Of a stretch of 64,000 nucleotides of DNA, positions 33,698-44,239 are shown in pieces. The translations under genes were made by a program, and so were the position numbers. Position 1 is the stretch's first letter. Each line of letters begins with the position of its first letter. This DNA is from Pseudarcicella hirudinis (GTDB taxonomy: Bacteria; Bacteroidota; Bacteroidia; Cytophagales; Spirosomataceae), in contig NZ_FOXH01000006.1 of NCBI RefSeq assembly GCF_900115665.1, positions 186,001 through 250,000 on the forward strand. The letters are read 5' to 3'. The notes under the pieces are model-generated. The model was not told the DNA's origin. It saw nothing but the letters and a program-made list of their open reading frames with translations, and ran no database searches.

Positions 33698-34123
33698 ATG
33701 AAAAAACTCTTCCTTTTTTTACCACTGCTCTTTTTTCATTGTAAGTCGAAACCAGCTTTCAATAAAAATCAGATTCTGGGCGCCTGGAAGGCTGATTCTG
33801 TGTATCATTTTACCAATGGATTTGTACAGGCTATTGCCATTGTAGATTCAGACGAGAATATTGTATATGAGTATGACAGTACCGGCAGCGTTTTCATGAA
33901 AAAGGATGGTGAAATCCGCAGGATTCATTATAAATTTATCAGGGAAGATTCTCTGGCTTATTTTGACTCAAAAGGTCAGTTTATGACCGGATACAAAATT
34001 CTTGCACTCACACCTGAGAAACTGGTATTGAAGAAGATTCAGAAACCTATGTTTTCCGGTAAAAATCAGGAAGTATTCGAAATACGTCGTTTTTCTCCTG
34101 TACCCTCCCAAAGAAAACCTTAA
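33698..34123 (+). CDS. Small lipoprotein (about 141 aa), unknown function
   Basis: MKKLFLFLPLLFFHC is a lipoprotein signal with Cys 15. The mature part begins KSKPAFNKNQILGAWKADS, the style of lipocalin-like/DUF-type Bacteroidota lipoproteins with an ILGxW motif, and continues as beta strands. An ATG at 33677 would add seven residues before the signal peptide. It sits 79 bp after susD and 16 bp before the UnbV gene, so it belongs to this operon. Role unknown. Confidence 0.7.
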   Translation: MKKLFLFLPLLFFHCKSKPAFNKNQILGAWKADSVYHFTNGFVQAIAIVDSDENIVYEYDSTGSVFMKKDGEIRRIHYKFIREDSLAYFDSKGQFMTGYKILALTPEKLVLKKIQKPMFSGKNQEVFEIRRFSPVPSQRKP

Positions 34124-34139
34124 GACATACCAATAATTA

Positions 34140-37100
34140 ATGCGATTCAGACTGTTTTGTTTACTTGTCATCGGACAGCTTTTTCTTTCCTGTCAGCTAA
34201 AGCAGGAAGAAAAAAATGCTGGAGAAAGTCTATTCGAGCTGATGTCTCCGGATCAGACAGGCATACATTTTAAAAATGTGCTGAAAGAAGATGAAAAACT
34301 GAACATTATTACTTTTGAATATTTCTATAACGGTTCAGGGGTAGGTTTGGGAGATATTAATAATGATGGCCTGGCAGACGTTTTTCTGGGTGGAAATATG
34401 TGTAACAGCCGATTGTATCTCAATCGGTCAACACCGGGAAAAGGAGATTTGCAATTTGAAGATATTACTGAAAAAGCGGGAATTAATACTTTCGATGGCT
34501 GGACTACCGGAATAGCGATGGCAGATATTAATCAGGATGGTTTACTGGATATTTATGTTTGCAGAGCCGGACCCGGGGATATTTCCAAAAGAGCCAATCA
34601 GCTTTATGTAAATCAGGGCAATGCTACTTTTAAAGAACAGGCTGCTGCATATGGACTGGCTGATACCGGGCATACAACTCAGGCAGCATTCTTTGACTAC
34701 GACAAGGATGGAGACCTGGATGTGTATCTGGTCAACAATGTCATGGAAAAGGTCGGGCCTAATGTTATCCATGAGAAAATTAAGGATGGTTCTGCCAGAA
34801 GTACAGATAAGTTATACCGCAACGACGGAGCTCAGACCGGGGGCCAAATCAGATATACAGATGTTTCCGTATTTGCCGGAATTCAGATGGAAGGGTATGG
34901 ACTTGGAATTTCTATTGTAGATATTAATGAAGATGGCTGGCCGGATGTCTATGTTTCTAATGATTATTTATCAAACGATCACCTCTATATCAATCAGAAA
35001 GACGGAAGATTTACAGATGAGATTTCCGGCTATTTCAGGCATCAGAGTTATTCAGCCATGGGAAATGATGCCGCAGATATTGACAATGATGGTCTGGTAG
35101 ATTTTATTACGGTGGATATGCTCCCGAATGATGACCAGAGAAGGAAGAATATGACTGGATTAATGAATTATGATCGTCATCTTTCTGAAATCCGGAACGG
35201 GTACTTTCCACAGTATATGAGAAACACCTTACAGCATAACGATGGACCTGATCCCGAAACCGGAAAACCAATCTTTAATGAAATAGGAAGAATGGCAGGG
35301 ATTCATCGGACAGACTGGAGCTGGAGTGCTCTGCTGGCTGATTATGATAATGATGGATTCAGGGATTTAATGATAACAAATGGTTTTCCGAAGGATATAA
35401 CAAATCGTGATTTTGTAGCCTATCGTATGGATCAGTACAGAAAGGGAACCACAGATAATCAATACCTTATGAAGGCTCTGAATACCATTCAGGGAGCCAG
35501 TGTTTCAAATTATCTTTACCGGAATAATCAGGGAAATCTGAGCTTTACAGATCAGTCGAAAAACTGGGGTTTTACAAAAAATGCTTTTTCCAATGGCGCA
35601 GCATATGCAGATCTGGATAACGATGGGGATTTAGATCTGGTTATCAACAATATAGATGAAAACGCTTTTGTTTACCGGAATCGAAGTAATCTTTTATCCG
35701 GAAATCATTTTTTGAGGGTACAACTGGAAGGAACTAAAAAGAATCCGTTTGGTTTCGGCGCTAAAGTGACATTATATAATTCAGGGAAAAAGCAGTTTAT
35801 CGAACATTCTCCTTATCGTGGATATCAATCTTCTGTAGAGAATATTCTGCATTTCGGTTTAGGCCATGAAACTAAAAAAGTAGATTCTGTAAAAGTAGTC
35901 TGGCCCGATGGGAAAAGTCAGCTCTTAAAACAGGTAAAGGCAGATCAGAAACTTATTCTGAAACAGGCTGACGCAATTAATCAGAAAAAACATATTCTTA
36001 AGAAACCATCACCGATTTTTCAGGAAGCATCAAATCAGTTAAATATTCATTACTGGCATACTGATGACCTGTATATAGATTTTAAGATACAACCCCTGTT
36101 GCCACATTTATTATCACAAAACGGTCCGGGCATTGCCGTCGGAGATGTCAATGGAGACGGAAAAGAAGATTTTTTCGTCGGAGGAGCATTCAACCATTCC
36201 GGATCAGTTTTTATACAGCAGAATAAGAACCGTTTTAAAAATTTCCCATTGGTGACAGGTGAGAAATTTGAAGAAGATATGGGAAGTTTACTGTTTGATG
36301 CAGATATGGATGGTGATCTGGATTTGTACGTAGTGAGCGGGAGCAATGAGTTTGAACAGAACTCTGTATATTATCGGGATCGCCTTTATAAAAACGACGG
36401 GAAAGGGAATTTTAGCCTGGATGTAAATGCTTTACCTGCTATTTCCTCAAGCGGTTCTACAATAAATGCTTCTGATTTTGACAGAGATGGTGATCTGGAT
36501 CTGTTCGTCGGAGGGTTTTTGTCTCCGGGGGCCTATCCAATGCCTGTCAGCAGTTTTATCCTGCGGAATGAAGGAGGACATTTTATCAATATTACAAACC
36601 AGGTTTGTCCTGTGTTAAACAATATAGGCATGGTTAGTTCGGCTTTATGGACTGACTTTGACAAGGATGGCTGGATTGATCTGATTCTGGCAGGGGAATG
36701 GATGCCTGTTACTTTTCTGAAAAATCAGGCGGGGAAATTTAAGGATGTTACCAATCAGACGGGTTTATCAGCTATGCACGGTTGGTGGAACAGCCTTGTT
36801 GCCGGAGATTTTGATAAAGATGGTGATACCGATTATGTAGCCGGGAATCTGGGACTGAATCAGGAATGGAAAACTTCCGCTGAGAAACCTGTAACGATTT
36901 TTGCAGATGATTTTGACCAGAATGGGAGTACAGATCCGATTATCTGTCAATATGTGGGAGAATCTTTGTTTCCGGTATATTCCCGTGATGAAATGACCAG
37001 TCAGATGAATTTCCTGCGTAAAAAATTCCCTACTTATGCTGAGTATGCCAAATCTGCTATTTCAGATATTTTTTCAAAAGAGGTGTTAAACAAAGCCTAT

Positions 37101-37697
37101 CAGGCAAAAGCCAGCACTTTCTCATCGGTTTATCTGGAAAATCTGGGGAGAGGCCATTTTAAAGTTCATGAATTACCTATTCCGGCACAGGAAGCTCCGG
37201 TTTATGGCATGACTTCCGGAGACTATGATAAGGACGGGAACCCCGACTTACTGATGGTTGGAAATTCATATGCCACCGAATCGACTACCGGACAATTCGA
37301 TGCTTTTAATGGTGTTTTTCTGAAAGGAGACGGAAAGGGGGGATTTATGCCTTTAAGACCCTCAGCAAGTGGTTTCTTTGTAGATGGAGATGGAAAAGGG
37401 CTGGCAGAACTGGTGTTAAATGATGGTAAAAGTCTGATATTGGCAGGGCAAAATAATAACAGTCTGAAGACATTTGTTCAACGTAGCACCCAATCTGAGG
37501 GCATCATCAAAACAGGAACATTAGACACCTTTGCGGAAATCACCTCTTCTGAGGGAAAAACTCAAAGACTGGAGCTTTCGTACGGATCAACATACCTTTC
37601 ACAGTCTTCGAGAACGATTATTATTCCTGAGAAAACACTCAGGGTTATTTTACATGATTCAAAAGGAAAAACCAGAATCGCGTTTGAAAAAAAATGA
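34140..37697 (+). CDS. VCBS/FG-GAP repeat lipoprotein with ASPIC/UnbV domain (1185 aa)
   Basis: Signal MRFRLFCLLVIGQLFLSC, lipid at Cys 18. Many FG-GAP/VCBS repeats with calcium-type loops are visible (DINNDGLADVFLGG, DYDKDGDLDVYLVNN, DINEDGWPDVYVSND, DADMDGDLDLYVVSG). An ASPIC/UnbV domain lies in the middle (GFGAKVTLYNSG ... VVWPDGKSQLLKQVKADQ, about residues 535-605). The second half holds another propeller-like set of repeats. These large surface proteins often accompany SusCD in soil Bacteroidota; the function is probably binding or carbohydrate handling but is unproven. Convergent with the SDR gene, 11 bp between stops. Confidence 0.92.
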   Translation: MRFRLFCLLVIGQLFLSCQLKQEEKNAGESLFELMSPDQTGIHFKNVLKEDEKLNIITFEYFYNGSGVGLGDINNDGLADVFLGGNMCNSRLYLNRSTPGKGDLQFEDITEKAGINTFDGWTTGIAMADINQDGLLDIYVCRAGPGDISKRANQLYVNQGNATFKEQAAAYGLADTGHTTQAAFFDYDKDGDLDVYLVNNVMEKVGPNVIHEKIKDGSARSTDKLYRNDGAQTGGQIRYTDVSVFAGIQMEGYGLGISIVDINEDGWPDVYVSNDYLSNDHLYINQKDGRFTDEISGYFRHQSYSAMGNDAADIDNDGLVDFITVDMLPNDDQRRKNMTGLMNYDRHLSEIRNGYFPQYMRNTLQHNDGPDPETGKPIFNEIGRMAGIHRTDWSWSALLADYDNDGFRDLMITNGFPKDITNRDFVAYRMDQYRKGTTDNQYLMKALNTIQGASVSNYLYRNNQGNLSFTDQSKNWGFTKNAFSNGAAYADLDNDGDLDLVINNIDENAFVYRNRSNLLSGNHFLRVQLEGTKKNPFGFGAKVTLYNSGKKQFIEHSPYRGYQSSVENILHFGLGHETKKVDSVKVVWPDGKSQLLKQVKADQKLILKQADAINQKKHILKKPSPIFQEASNQLNIHYWHTDDLYIDFKIQPLLPHLLSQNGPGIAVGDVNGDGKEDFFVGGAFNHSGSVFIQQNKNRFKNFPLVTGEKFEEDMGSLLFDADMDGDLDLYVVSGSNEFEQNSVYYRDRLYKNDGKGNFSLDVNALPAISSSGSTINASDFDRDGDLDLFVGGFLSPGAYPMPVSSFILRNEGGHFINITNQVCPVLNNIGMVSSALWTDFDKDGWIDLILAGEWMPVTFLKNQAGKFKDVTNQTGLSAMHGWWNSLVAGDFDKDGDTDYVAGNLGLNQEWKTSAEKPVTIFADDFDQNGSTDPIICQYVGESLFPVYSRDEMTSQMNFLRKKFPTYAEYAKSAISDIFSKEVLNKAYQAKASTFSSVYLENLGRGHFKVHELPIPAQEAPVYGMTSGDYDKDGNPDLLMVGNSYATESTTGQFDAFNGVFLKGDGKGGFMPLRPSASGFFVDGDGKGLAELVLNDGKSLILAGQNNNSLKTFVQRSTQSEGIIKTGTLDTFAEITSSEGKTQRLELSYGSTYLSQSSRTIIIPEKTLRVILHDSKGKTRIAFEKK

Positions 37698-37708
37698 GAA
37701 AACAATTA

Positions 37709-38425
37709 TTAAAAGTTCCTTTCTATGGCGGGTCTTAAGACAATTTCATCCAGCATTACTTCCGCTGGAAGGTTCATCGTCTTCAGAATGGTCTCTGCTA
37801 CACTTTCCGGAGAAAGATAATCTTCCCTGACAGTATCACGGAACCCGGTATTGACACCACCCGGATATACAGAGATAACTTTAATATTGTCTTTTCTGAC
37901 TTCTTTCCGGAATACTTTCGTGAGTGCATCAAGTCCGGATTTGGAGGCAGTGTAAGCTCCGATTCCTTCATTCGAAAATAAACAGACCGTAGAAAGTACA
38001 TTAATAATGGTTCCCTGCTTGAAAGGCTTCATGATTTTAGAGGTTTCCTTCATCATAATCATAGGAGCTCTCAGGTTAATTTTATACATCCAGTCAAGAT
38101 CTTCCGTATTGATTTCCTCGACATTTCCTCTTGCTGAGTTTAATCCGGCACAATTAATCAGATAGTCGATCCGGCCAAATTTTTCATGGATTCCCCGGAT
38201 AAAATTTACAATCTCTGTTTCTTTGGAAAGACAGAAAATACCTGAAAAATGTTTTTTCATCTCTTCCGCTCCGATTTCAAGGTATAAATCGTTCATTTTT
38301 TGTTCAGATCTTCCACAAAAAGCAACGAGTGCTCCGGCTTCAATTAATCTGAATAAAAGACTGCGTCCGATTCCGGCACTTGCACCCGATAAAAGCACGA
38401 CCTTGTCAGTTAAAAACGTATGCAT
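37709..38425 (-). CDS. Short-chain dehydrogenase/reductase (238 aa)
   Basis: Classical SDR: cofactor motif SGASAGIGRSL (residues 13-23), NCAG (91-94), catalytic Ser 145, Tyr 158 and Lys 162 in YTASK, and PGGVNTGFRDTV near the end. The Arg/Ser pattern after strand 2 (FCGRSEQK) favours NADP(H). Substrate unknown. Single gene, with a ~290-bp upstream gap shared with the divergent TetR gene. Confidence 0.93.
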   Translation of the reverse strand: MHTFLTDKVVLLSGASAGIGRSLLFRLIEAGALVAFCGRSEQKMNDLYLEIGAEEMKKHFSGIFCLSKETEIVNFIRGIHEKFGRIDYLINCAGLNSARGNVEEINTEDLDWMYKINLRAPMIMMKETSKIMKPFKQGTIINVLSTVCLFSNEGIGAYTASKSGLDALTKVFRKEVRKDNIKVISVYPGGVNTGFRDTVREDYLSPESVAETILKTMNLPAEVMLDEIVLRPAIERNF

Positions 38426-38715
38426 TGGTTAAAGGTTTTCGAAGATTAGCGTATTTGAAATGATCATTTTTCCGGAGATCAGCCTTACAAATTTACGGCA
38501 AGCCTGATCAGAAAAGTATAAATCTTTTGTTTTTTCTACAGTATTATTTCAATAGCTACTTGAGAAATGTTCAGATTGTCCAATAGAATGGGCAAAAAGT
38601 ATTCAGTTTTTTCAGGTCAAAATCTGAACTTTGCCGGAGAACCGGCATAAAGGAAATATCCCGGATCTGAATATGAAAATGCCCGAAAAAATTTACCGGA
38701 TTTAAGATTTTGAAA

Positions 38716-39318
38716 ATGACCAGAAATGAAATTTTAAGAGAGTCGATGTTGTTGTTTGGAAAGTACGGAGTGAAAAGTGTTACAATGAATGATATTTCTC
38801 ATAAACTGGGAATTTCAAAAAAAACACTGTACTCATTTATTGATAACAAGGAAGATCTGGTAATTGAGTGTATAGAAATGGGCTGGATACATTTTGAGCA
38901 GATCATCAGGACTATTAAAATGAAGGAAAATAATCCGATGATTGTGCTTGCGGGCATTTATCAAGGCATTTTGCGGGAACTGGCCAAAATTAAAAGCTCC
39001 TATTTCTTTGACCTCAGAAAGAATTATAATGCAAATGAAAAGTTCATGAATTGCCGGGAGAAATTGAAAAACAATCATTTGATTCCCTTGCTTAATCAGG
39101 CAAAAAACGACCGCCTGATCAGACATGAAATCGATGAAGAGATATTATGTAAGGTCTTTTTCTTTCTGGTAGATGATTTTATCGCTGAAAATAATTATTT
39201 CTATGCCAGGACTGATCTTACCGGTAAATATATGCAGGCTCTTCTTTTGGGGATCAAAGGAATGCTTACCCCGATGAATGAAGATTTATTGAACGAATGC
39301 CTCGAAAAGATTTCCTGA
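38716..39318 (+). CDS. TetR/AcrR family transcriptional regulator (200 aa)
   Basis: N-terminal TetR helix-turn-helix: ESMLLFGKYGVKSVTMNDIS and LGISKKTLYSFIDNKEDLV (residues about 7-50); the C-terminal ligand-binding helices are divergent as usual. The ATG at 38716 is preferred to a TTG at 38710. It is divergent from the SDR gene (290 bp) and a likely regulator of it. An AraC-type gene follows after 43 bp. Confidence 0.9.
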   Translation: MTRNEILRESMLLFGKYGVKSVTMNDISHKLGISKKTLYSFIDNKEDLVIECIEMGWIHFEQIIRTIKMKENNPMIVLAGIYQGILRELAKIKSSYFFDLRKNYNANEKFMNCREKLKNNHLIPLLNQAKNDRLIRHEIDEEILCKVFFFLVDDFIAENNYFYARTDLTGKYMQALLLGIKGMLTPMNEDLLNECLEKIS

Positions 39319-39361
39319 AAGGAATTTTCTGCCGGAAATCATAGATTTTAATAATCAGATA

Positions 39362-40204
39362 TTGAAAAAGGACTCATCTATACCCGTCGTTCAGCTTGAC
39401 GGAGATTTTTTCCGGGTAATTACTTTATCCGAAGTTGATCCGGAAAAGATTTCCGGGAATCATCGCAGAGATTTTTTTCTGATTCTCTGGTTCTGGTCGG
39501 ATAGCGGGACCCATTTTATTGATTTTCAGCCTTATCCTGTAAAAAAGGGAGAAATCTATTTTCTGGCACCTAATCAGGTTTATTCAGCTCCCGGCTGCAG
39601 ACTCAATGGTGTAGCTATGGCAATTTCAAGAGAGCTGCTCGACGGCATTGAAACAGATCATCTGAAGTTTTTGTTTAACCCTTTTGTAAATGATGGGGTG
39701 CTTATTTCAGGGGGAACCGAACAGTCGCTGAAACAGGTTCTGGGTCTAATTCAGGCCGAAGAAAGCGGGCAAAAGGACGAATGTCTTCTTTCAGCCTATC
39801 TCAAAGCATTTCTGATACATGCTTACCGCGAAAGTCAGTCTTCACCGGTTGTCGGAAGCTTTGAAGACAAGCGGCTTAAGAAGTTGTATGAGTTAGTCAT
39901 TGCAAATTTTAAGGAAGAAAAAAGTACCGCCTTTTACGCAGAAAAGATAGGACTTACCTCCAAACGGTTAAATGAAATTCTGAAAGAGAAATTTAACCTT
40001 ACCATTACTAAATTTCTGCATAACCAATTGATTCTGGAAGCAAAGAAAGAAATCAGTTTCGGAGAAAAGAATTTTAAAGAGATTGCTTTTGATCTTGGTT
40101 TTAGTGAACAGGCCTATTTTAGCAGATTCTTTAAAAAACAGACAGGTCTGACTCCTGAAAGTTTTCAGCAAAAGATGTTCAGATTGTCCAAATATAAATC
40201 ATAA
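39362..40204 (+). CDS. AraC family transcriptional regulator (280 aa), TTG start
   Basis: The C-terminal AraC domain is clear: STAFYAEKIGLTSKRLNEIL and FKEIAFDLGFSEQAYFSRFF, then KKQTGLTPESF. The N-terminal part is a cupin-like sensor (VKKGEIYFLAPNQVYSAPGC). No ATG is available near the beginning of homology; the frame is open upstream without any ATG, so TTG at 39362 is the likely start. It lies behind the TetR gene and convergent with hutG. Its target cannot be deduced; similar short regulators often respond to small aromatic or stress signals. Confidence 0.85.
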   Translation: MKKDSSIPVVQLDGDFFRVITLSEVDPEKISGNHRRDFFLILWFWSDSGTHFIDFQPYPVKKGEIYFLAPNQVYSAPGCRLNGVAMAISRELLDGIETDHLKFLFNPFVNDGVLISGGTEQSLKQVLGLIQAEESGQKDECLLSAYLKAFLIHAYRESQSSPVVGSFEDKRLKKLYELVIANFKEEKSTAFYAEKIGLTSKRLNEILKEKFNLTITKFLHNQLILEAKKEISFGEKNFKEIAFDLGFSEQAYFSRFFKKQTGLTPESFQQKMFRLSKYKS

Positions 40205-40252
40205 TAGTGTTCGTAAAGAATCCGTTTGAGATCTCTCCCAAAGTAATTCTAT

Positions 40253-41257
40253 TCAAACAGGTGAATGTTTCAGACCTTTGATAAAATCACTGACTAAATA
40301 ACTTACTAATTTTCCGGTAGAAAGATTTTGTAAACCATTTTCAAGAGAAATGGCTCCTTCACAGATATGAAGATAAGTCGCAGGGGTTTTTTGTGAAACC
40401 TGATACACAAATTGCCGGGCCTGAAGTGCTGACAAACCTACCGGAGTAATAGCGCTGGAAAGAACATTTTCTACGCAATCCAAATCCAGTTCTATTCCGG
40501 TAAAATTATCGGAAGTAAAGGCAATGGCCTTATCGACAGCTTCTTTAAAAGAAATGGATTCTCTCAGGAAGATGTCTTCCCAGTAGGTGAAATCTATATC
40601 AGGATTTGTAAGAAGTTCTTCCCGGATTTGCTGAGAATTGTAGTTTTCATGTAACCCGATGATGGCATATTTTTTTAAAAATCCTTCTTCATAAGCATAA
40701 CGGAACCCATTACCGCTATGGCGTCCTTCCCTGACTCTGAAATCTGAATGTGCGTCGAGGTTAATACAATTGATAGCAGCATATTCTGAAATCTGTACCG
40801 GAAACAAGGCTTTTGCAACACCTTTTATAATCGGATAACAATTATTATGACCACCTCCGATAATAACGGGAATTTTGCCCTTTCCGGCAATCTCAAGTAT
40901 AACTTTCTCTACCGCTTTGTCAATTTCTTCCACCGCTTTTCTGTAATCGGAAAGATTTTGGCTGATATTTTTCCTGAGGGCAGAAAAGTCAAAATAGCCT
41001 GCAACTGATAATTCCTCTCCGGAAAGAAGATCTGTACTTTGGATATTCAGGAATGCTTTTAAGAAGAAAGGCCAAAGCGTATCTGTTCCCCCGATTCCTG
41101 AATTGGCCTTTACACCAATATCTTCGGGAATGCCTATTATGACAAATTTTCCGGAAAAATCTCCTAAACCGGCCACTTCTCCGAGTTTTGTTTCATGAGC
41201 TCTTATATTGACCAGGGTCCTTAATTCTTCCGGACGATATTGCCTGAAATATTCCAT
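40253..41257 (-). CDS. hutG: Formimidoylglutamase, arginase/agmatinase fold (334 aa)
   Basis: Ureohydrolase metal motifs are all present: GGGHNNCYP, NLDAHSDFR and ELDLDCVENV, which bind the two Mn ions. As the last gene of hutHUIG it should hydrolyse N-formimino-L-glutamate to glutamate and formamide in the cytoplasm, the final step of histidine degradation. Without this context it could be read as another ureohydrolase. It begins 10 bp after the hutI stop. Confidence 0.88.
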   Translation of the reverse strand: MEYFRQYRPEELRTLVNIRAHETKLGEVAGLGDFSGKFVIIGIPEDIGVKANSGIGGTDTLWPFFLKAFLNIQSTDLLSGEELSVAGYFDFSALRKNISQNLSDYRKAVEEIDKAVEKVILEIAGKGKIPVIIGGGHNNCYPIIKGVAKALFPVQISEYAAINCINLDAHSDFRVREGRHSGNGFRYAYEEGFLKKYAIIGLHENYNSQQIREELLTNPDIDFTYWEDIFLRESISFKEAVDKAIAFTSDNFTGIELDLDCVENVLSSAITPVGLSALQARQFVYQVSQKTPATYLHICEGAISLENGLQNLSTGKLVSYLVSDFIKGLKHSPV

Positions 41258-41267
41258 AACGCCTTGG

Positions 41268-42497
41268 TTAGAATTTTCCTTTTAACATGACTTTATCAAT
41301 CAGGTTACTGCCGAAACTATAGGGCAGATAAGCCAGAGAAGGAATCGCTTTTGTGAAGATCAGGTCAGCTCTTTTTCCCGGAGTAATACTTCCGGTTTCC
41401 TGTCCAAGCCCCATAGCGAAAGCGCCGTTGATTGTAATGGCATTAATGGCTTCTTCGGGGGTCATTTTCAGTTGAATACAGGCCAGAGAAATCAAAAGCG
41501 GAACATTTCCGCTGGGGGAAGAACCGGGATTAAAATCCGATGCCAATGCCACGCCCAAACCGCTGTCAATCATTTTCCGGGCAGGCTGATAGGGCATTCT
41601 CAGAAAAAATGCAGCAGACGGAAGTAAGGTAGGGATGGTATCAGCGTTTTTCAACGCTTCAATTTCGGCCTCTCCGATACATTCCAGATGATCTACTGAA
41701 ACAGCAGAATTCTTGATGCCTAATTGTACTCCGCCCGAATTTTTAAGTTGATTGGCATGCAATTTGGCCTTTATTCCAAGCTGACTGGCAACATCTAAGA
41801 TTTGCTGTGTTTCAGGTATTCCGAAAAAGCCTTCTTCACAAAAGACATCTATATAATCAGCCAGTTTTTCTTCAGCGACCCGTGGAAGCATTTCCTGACA
41901 GATCTGATCGATATAACCCTGATGATTGTTTCTGAAATCGGCTGGATAAGCATGAGCCCCCAGGAACGTTGCTTTTATATTCAGGTCAGAATGTTCTTTT
42001 AATCTTCGAATAACCCGAAGCATTTTCAGCTCAGCTTCTGTATTAAGGCCGTAACCGCTTTTTATTTCAATTGATCCGGTTCCCGAACTTCTGACCTCCT
42101 GTAGTCTTTGCCAGGATTGACGGAATAATTCTTCTTCAGAAGTTTCGTTCAGCAATCCGGCAGAATTGAGGATTCCACCGCCTTTCCGGGCAATTTCCTC
42201 ATAGCTCAGTCCTTTAATTTTATCAACAAATTCGTTTTCTCTGCTTCCTGCAAATACCAGATGTGTATGTGAGTCGCACCATGCCGGCAGGATGAATTGA
42301 CCTGCTGCATTAATACAATCTGTTTCATTTATTTCTCTTGGTGAAAGATCGCTCATGCTTCCGAAAGCGGCAATCCGGTCTTCTGTAATCCGGATATAGG
42401 CATTCCTGACTGAAGGTAGTTCTGCCATTTCCTTTCCTCTCAGAAAATGAACACTTTCTCTGATGCCGAATAATTCCTTTATGTTAATAATCAGCAT
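41268..42497 (-). CDS. hutI: Imidazolonepropionase (409 aa)
   Basis: Amidohydrolase-superfamily enzyme. The first metal-binding HxH is in CDSHTHLVFAGSRENEF, followed by the substrate region of HutI (KGLSYEEIARKGGGIL), a further metal-binding His in KLHANQLKNSGG, and ALASDFNPGSSPSGNVPL. It opens the ring of imidazolonepropionate to formiminoglutamate. It starts 1 bp after the hutU stop, so the operon is tightly packed. Confidence 0.95.
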   Translation of the reverse strand: MLIINIKELFGIRESVHFLRGKEMAELPSVRNAYIRITEDRIAAFGSMSDLSPREINETDCINAAGQFILPAWCDSHTHLVFAGSRENEFVDKIKGLSYEEIARKGGGILNSAGLLNETSEEELFRQSWQRLQEVRSSGTGSIEIKSGYGLNTEAELKMLRVIRRLKEHSDLNIKATFLGAHAYPADFRNNHQGYIDQICQEMLPRVAEEKLADYIDVFCEEGFFGIPETQQILDVASQLGIKAKLHANQLKNSGGVQLGIKNSAVSVDHLECIGEAEIEALKNADTIPTLLPSAAFFLRMPYQPARKMIDSGLGVALASDFNPGSSPSGNVPLLISLACIQLKMTPEEAINAITINGAFAMGLGQETGSITPGKRADLIFTKAIPSLAYLPYSFGSNLIDKVMLKGKF

Positions 42498-42498
42498 T

Positions 42499-44184
42499 TT
42501 ATGATAGTTTTTCCACTAAATCAAGCCCATGTTCCCTGGATTTTTGCTTCGCAATTTCATAACCCGCATCTGCATGACGGATTACACCAAGTCCGGGGTC
42601 ATTTCTTAATACTCTTCCTAATCTTTCAGCAGCATCTTCAGAACCGTCAGCTACAATTACCATCCCGGCATGGATAGAATAGCCAATACCAACCCCCCCG
42701 CCATGATGCAGTGAAACCCAGCTTGCGCCTCCGGCAGTATTCATCAGTGCATTGAGAACCGGCCAATCTGCTACGGCGTCTGAGCCGTCCATCATAGCCT
42801 CAGTTTCACGATTGGGAGAAGCAACAGAGCCTGTATCGAGATGGTCACGGCCAATTACAATCGGAGCTTTTACTTTTCCGGTTTTTACCAATTCATTAAA
42901 TGCGAGTCCGGCTTTCTCTCTTTCTCCCTGACCTAACCAGCAGATTCTTGCCGGAAGTCCCTGAAAGGCAATTTTTTCTCCGGCCATTTTGATCCACTTT
43001 TTTAAAGATTCATTTTCAGGGAAAATACTTAAAATTAAATCATCAGTAACCTTAATATCTTCAGGATCTCCCGATAATGCTGCCCATCTGAACGGGCCTT
43101 TTCCTTCGCAAAAAAGCGGGCGGATATAAGCCGGAACGAAACCCGGGAAATCAAAGGCATTTTTAATACCATGCTCAAATGCCCTGCCTCTCAGATTATT
43201 GCCATAATCGAAGGTAACAGCTCCTTTTTCCTGTAGAGAAAGCATTAATTCTACATGTTTTGCCATAGAATCATAGGCCAGCCGGATGTATTCTTCCGGA
43301 TTTTGTTCTCTTAAAACCTTTGCCTGTGATAAACTTAAAGTATGCGGAAAATATCCGGTTAAAGGATCATGCGCAGAAGTCTGATCAGTAAGTGTGTCAG
43401 GAATAATATTTCTTTCCAATAAACGCTCTAATAGCTCTACGGCATTACAATGTACTCCGATTGAAAGAGGTTTCTGTTGTTTTCTGGCTTCCAAAGCTTT
43501 GTCGATGGCTTCGTCAATACCTTCAGTTTCTATATCAAGATATCTTGTTTCAAGTCGTTTCTGAATTCTCCATTTTTCTGATTCTGCTACCAGGCAAACA
43601 CCTTCATTCATGGTGATTGCGAGTGGTTGAGCACCTCCCATTCCCCCTAAACCAGCTGTGACAGAGAGCGTTCCTTTTAAACTCCCGCCGAAATGCTGCC
43701 TTGCCAGCTCGGCAAAAGTTTCATAAGTTCCCTGCACAATTCCCTGAGAACCAATATAAATCCATGACCCGGCAGTCATTTGCCCGTACATCATTAATCC
43801 TTTTTTCTCCAATTCATCAAAATGCTCCCAGTTCGCCCATTTTGGCACAAGTTGAGAATTTGAGATCAAAACCCTTGGCGCATTCTTATGGGTAGGCATA
43901 ATACCCACAGGTTTCCCGGATTGGATTAGCAGCGTTTCATCATCTTCCAGTACTTTCAGCGCTTTTATAATCATGTCAAGTGCTTCGAAATTACGGGCTG
44001 CTTTTCCCCTTCCTCCATAAACAATAAGGTCTTCCGGTCGCTCTGCTACTTCCGGATCAAGGTTGTTCAGCAACATTCTTAAAGCTGCTTCCTGAATCCA
44101 GCCTTTACAGGTTAATGTGTTTCCGGTTGGCGTTTTATATTTTTGAACGTTGTATTTCGCTGAAATGATTTCCATTTTTGACAA
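42499..44184 (-). CDS. hutU: Urocanate hydratase (561 aa)
   Basis: Full-length urocanase with tightly bound [15 protein letters not shown] dinucleotide region, [14 protein letters not shown], the catalytic-Cys motif [14 protein letters not shown], and [17 protein letters not shown] near the end. It converts urocanate to imidazolonepropionate. Second gene of the hut operon, 55 bp after hutH. Confidence 0.97.
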   Translation of the reverse strand: MSKMEIISAKYNVQKYKTPTGNTLTCKGWIQEAALRMLLNNLDPEVAERPEDLIVYGGRGKAARNFEALDMIIKALKVLEDDETLLIQSGKPVGIMPTHKNAPRVLISNSQLVPKWANWEHFDELEKKGLMMYGQMTAGSWIYIGSQGIVQGTYETFAELARQHFGGSLKGTLSVTAGLGGMGGAQPLAITMNEGVCLVAESEKWRIQKRLETRYLDIETEGIDEAIDKALEARKQQKPLSIGVHCNAVELLERLLERNIIPDTLTDQTSAHDPLTGYFPHTLSLSQAKVLREQNPEEYIRLAYDSMAKHVELMLSLQEKGAVTFDYGNNLRGRAFEHGIKNAFDFPGFVPAYIRPLFCEGKGPFRWAALSGDPEDIKVTDDLILSIFPENESLKKWIKMAGEKIAFQGLPARICWLGQGEREKAGLAFNELVKTGKVKAPIVIGRDHLDTGSVASPNRETEAMMDGSDAVADWPVLNALMNTAGGASWVSLHHGGGVGIGYSIHAGMVIVADGSEDAAERLGRVLRNDPGLGVIRHADAGYEIAKQKSREHGLDLVEKLS

Positions 44185-44239
44185 ATTTTAGCGTTGATTT
44201 ACAGTACTTTAAAATATGTATTAAGAATATTCCGGTGTG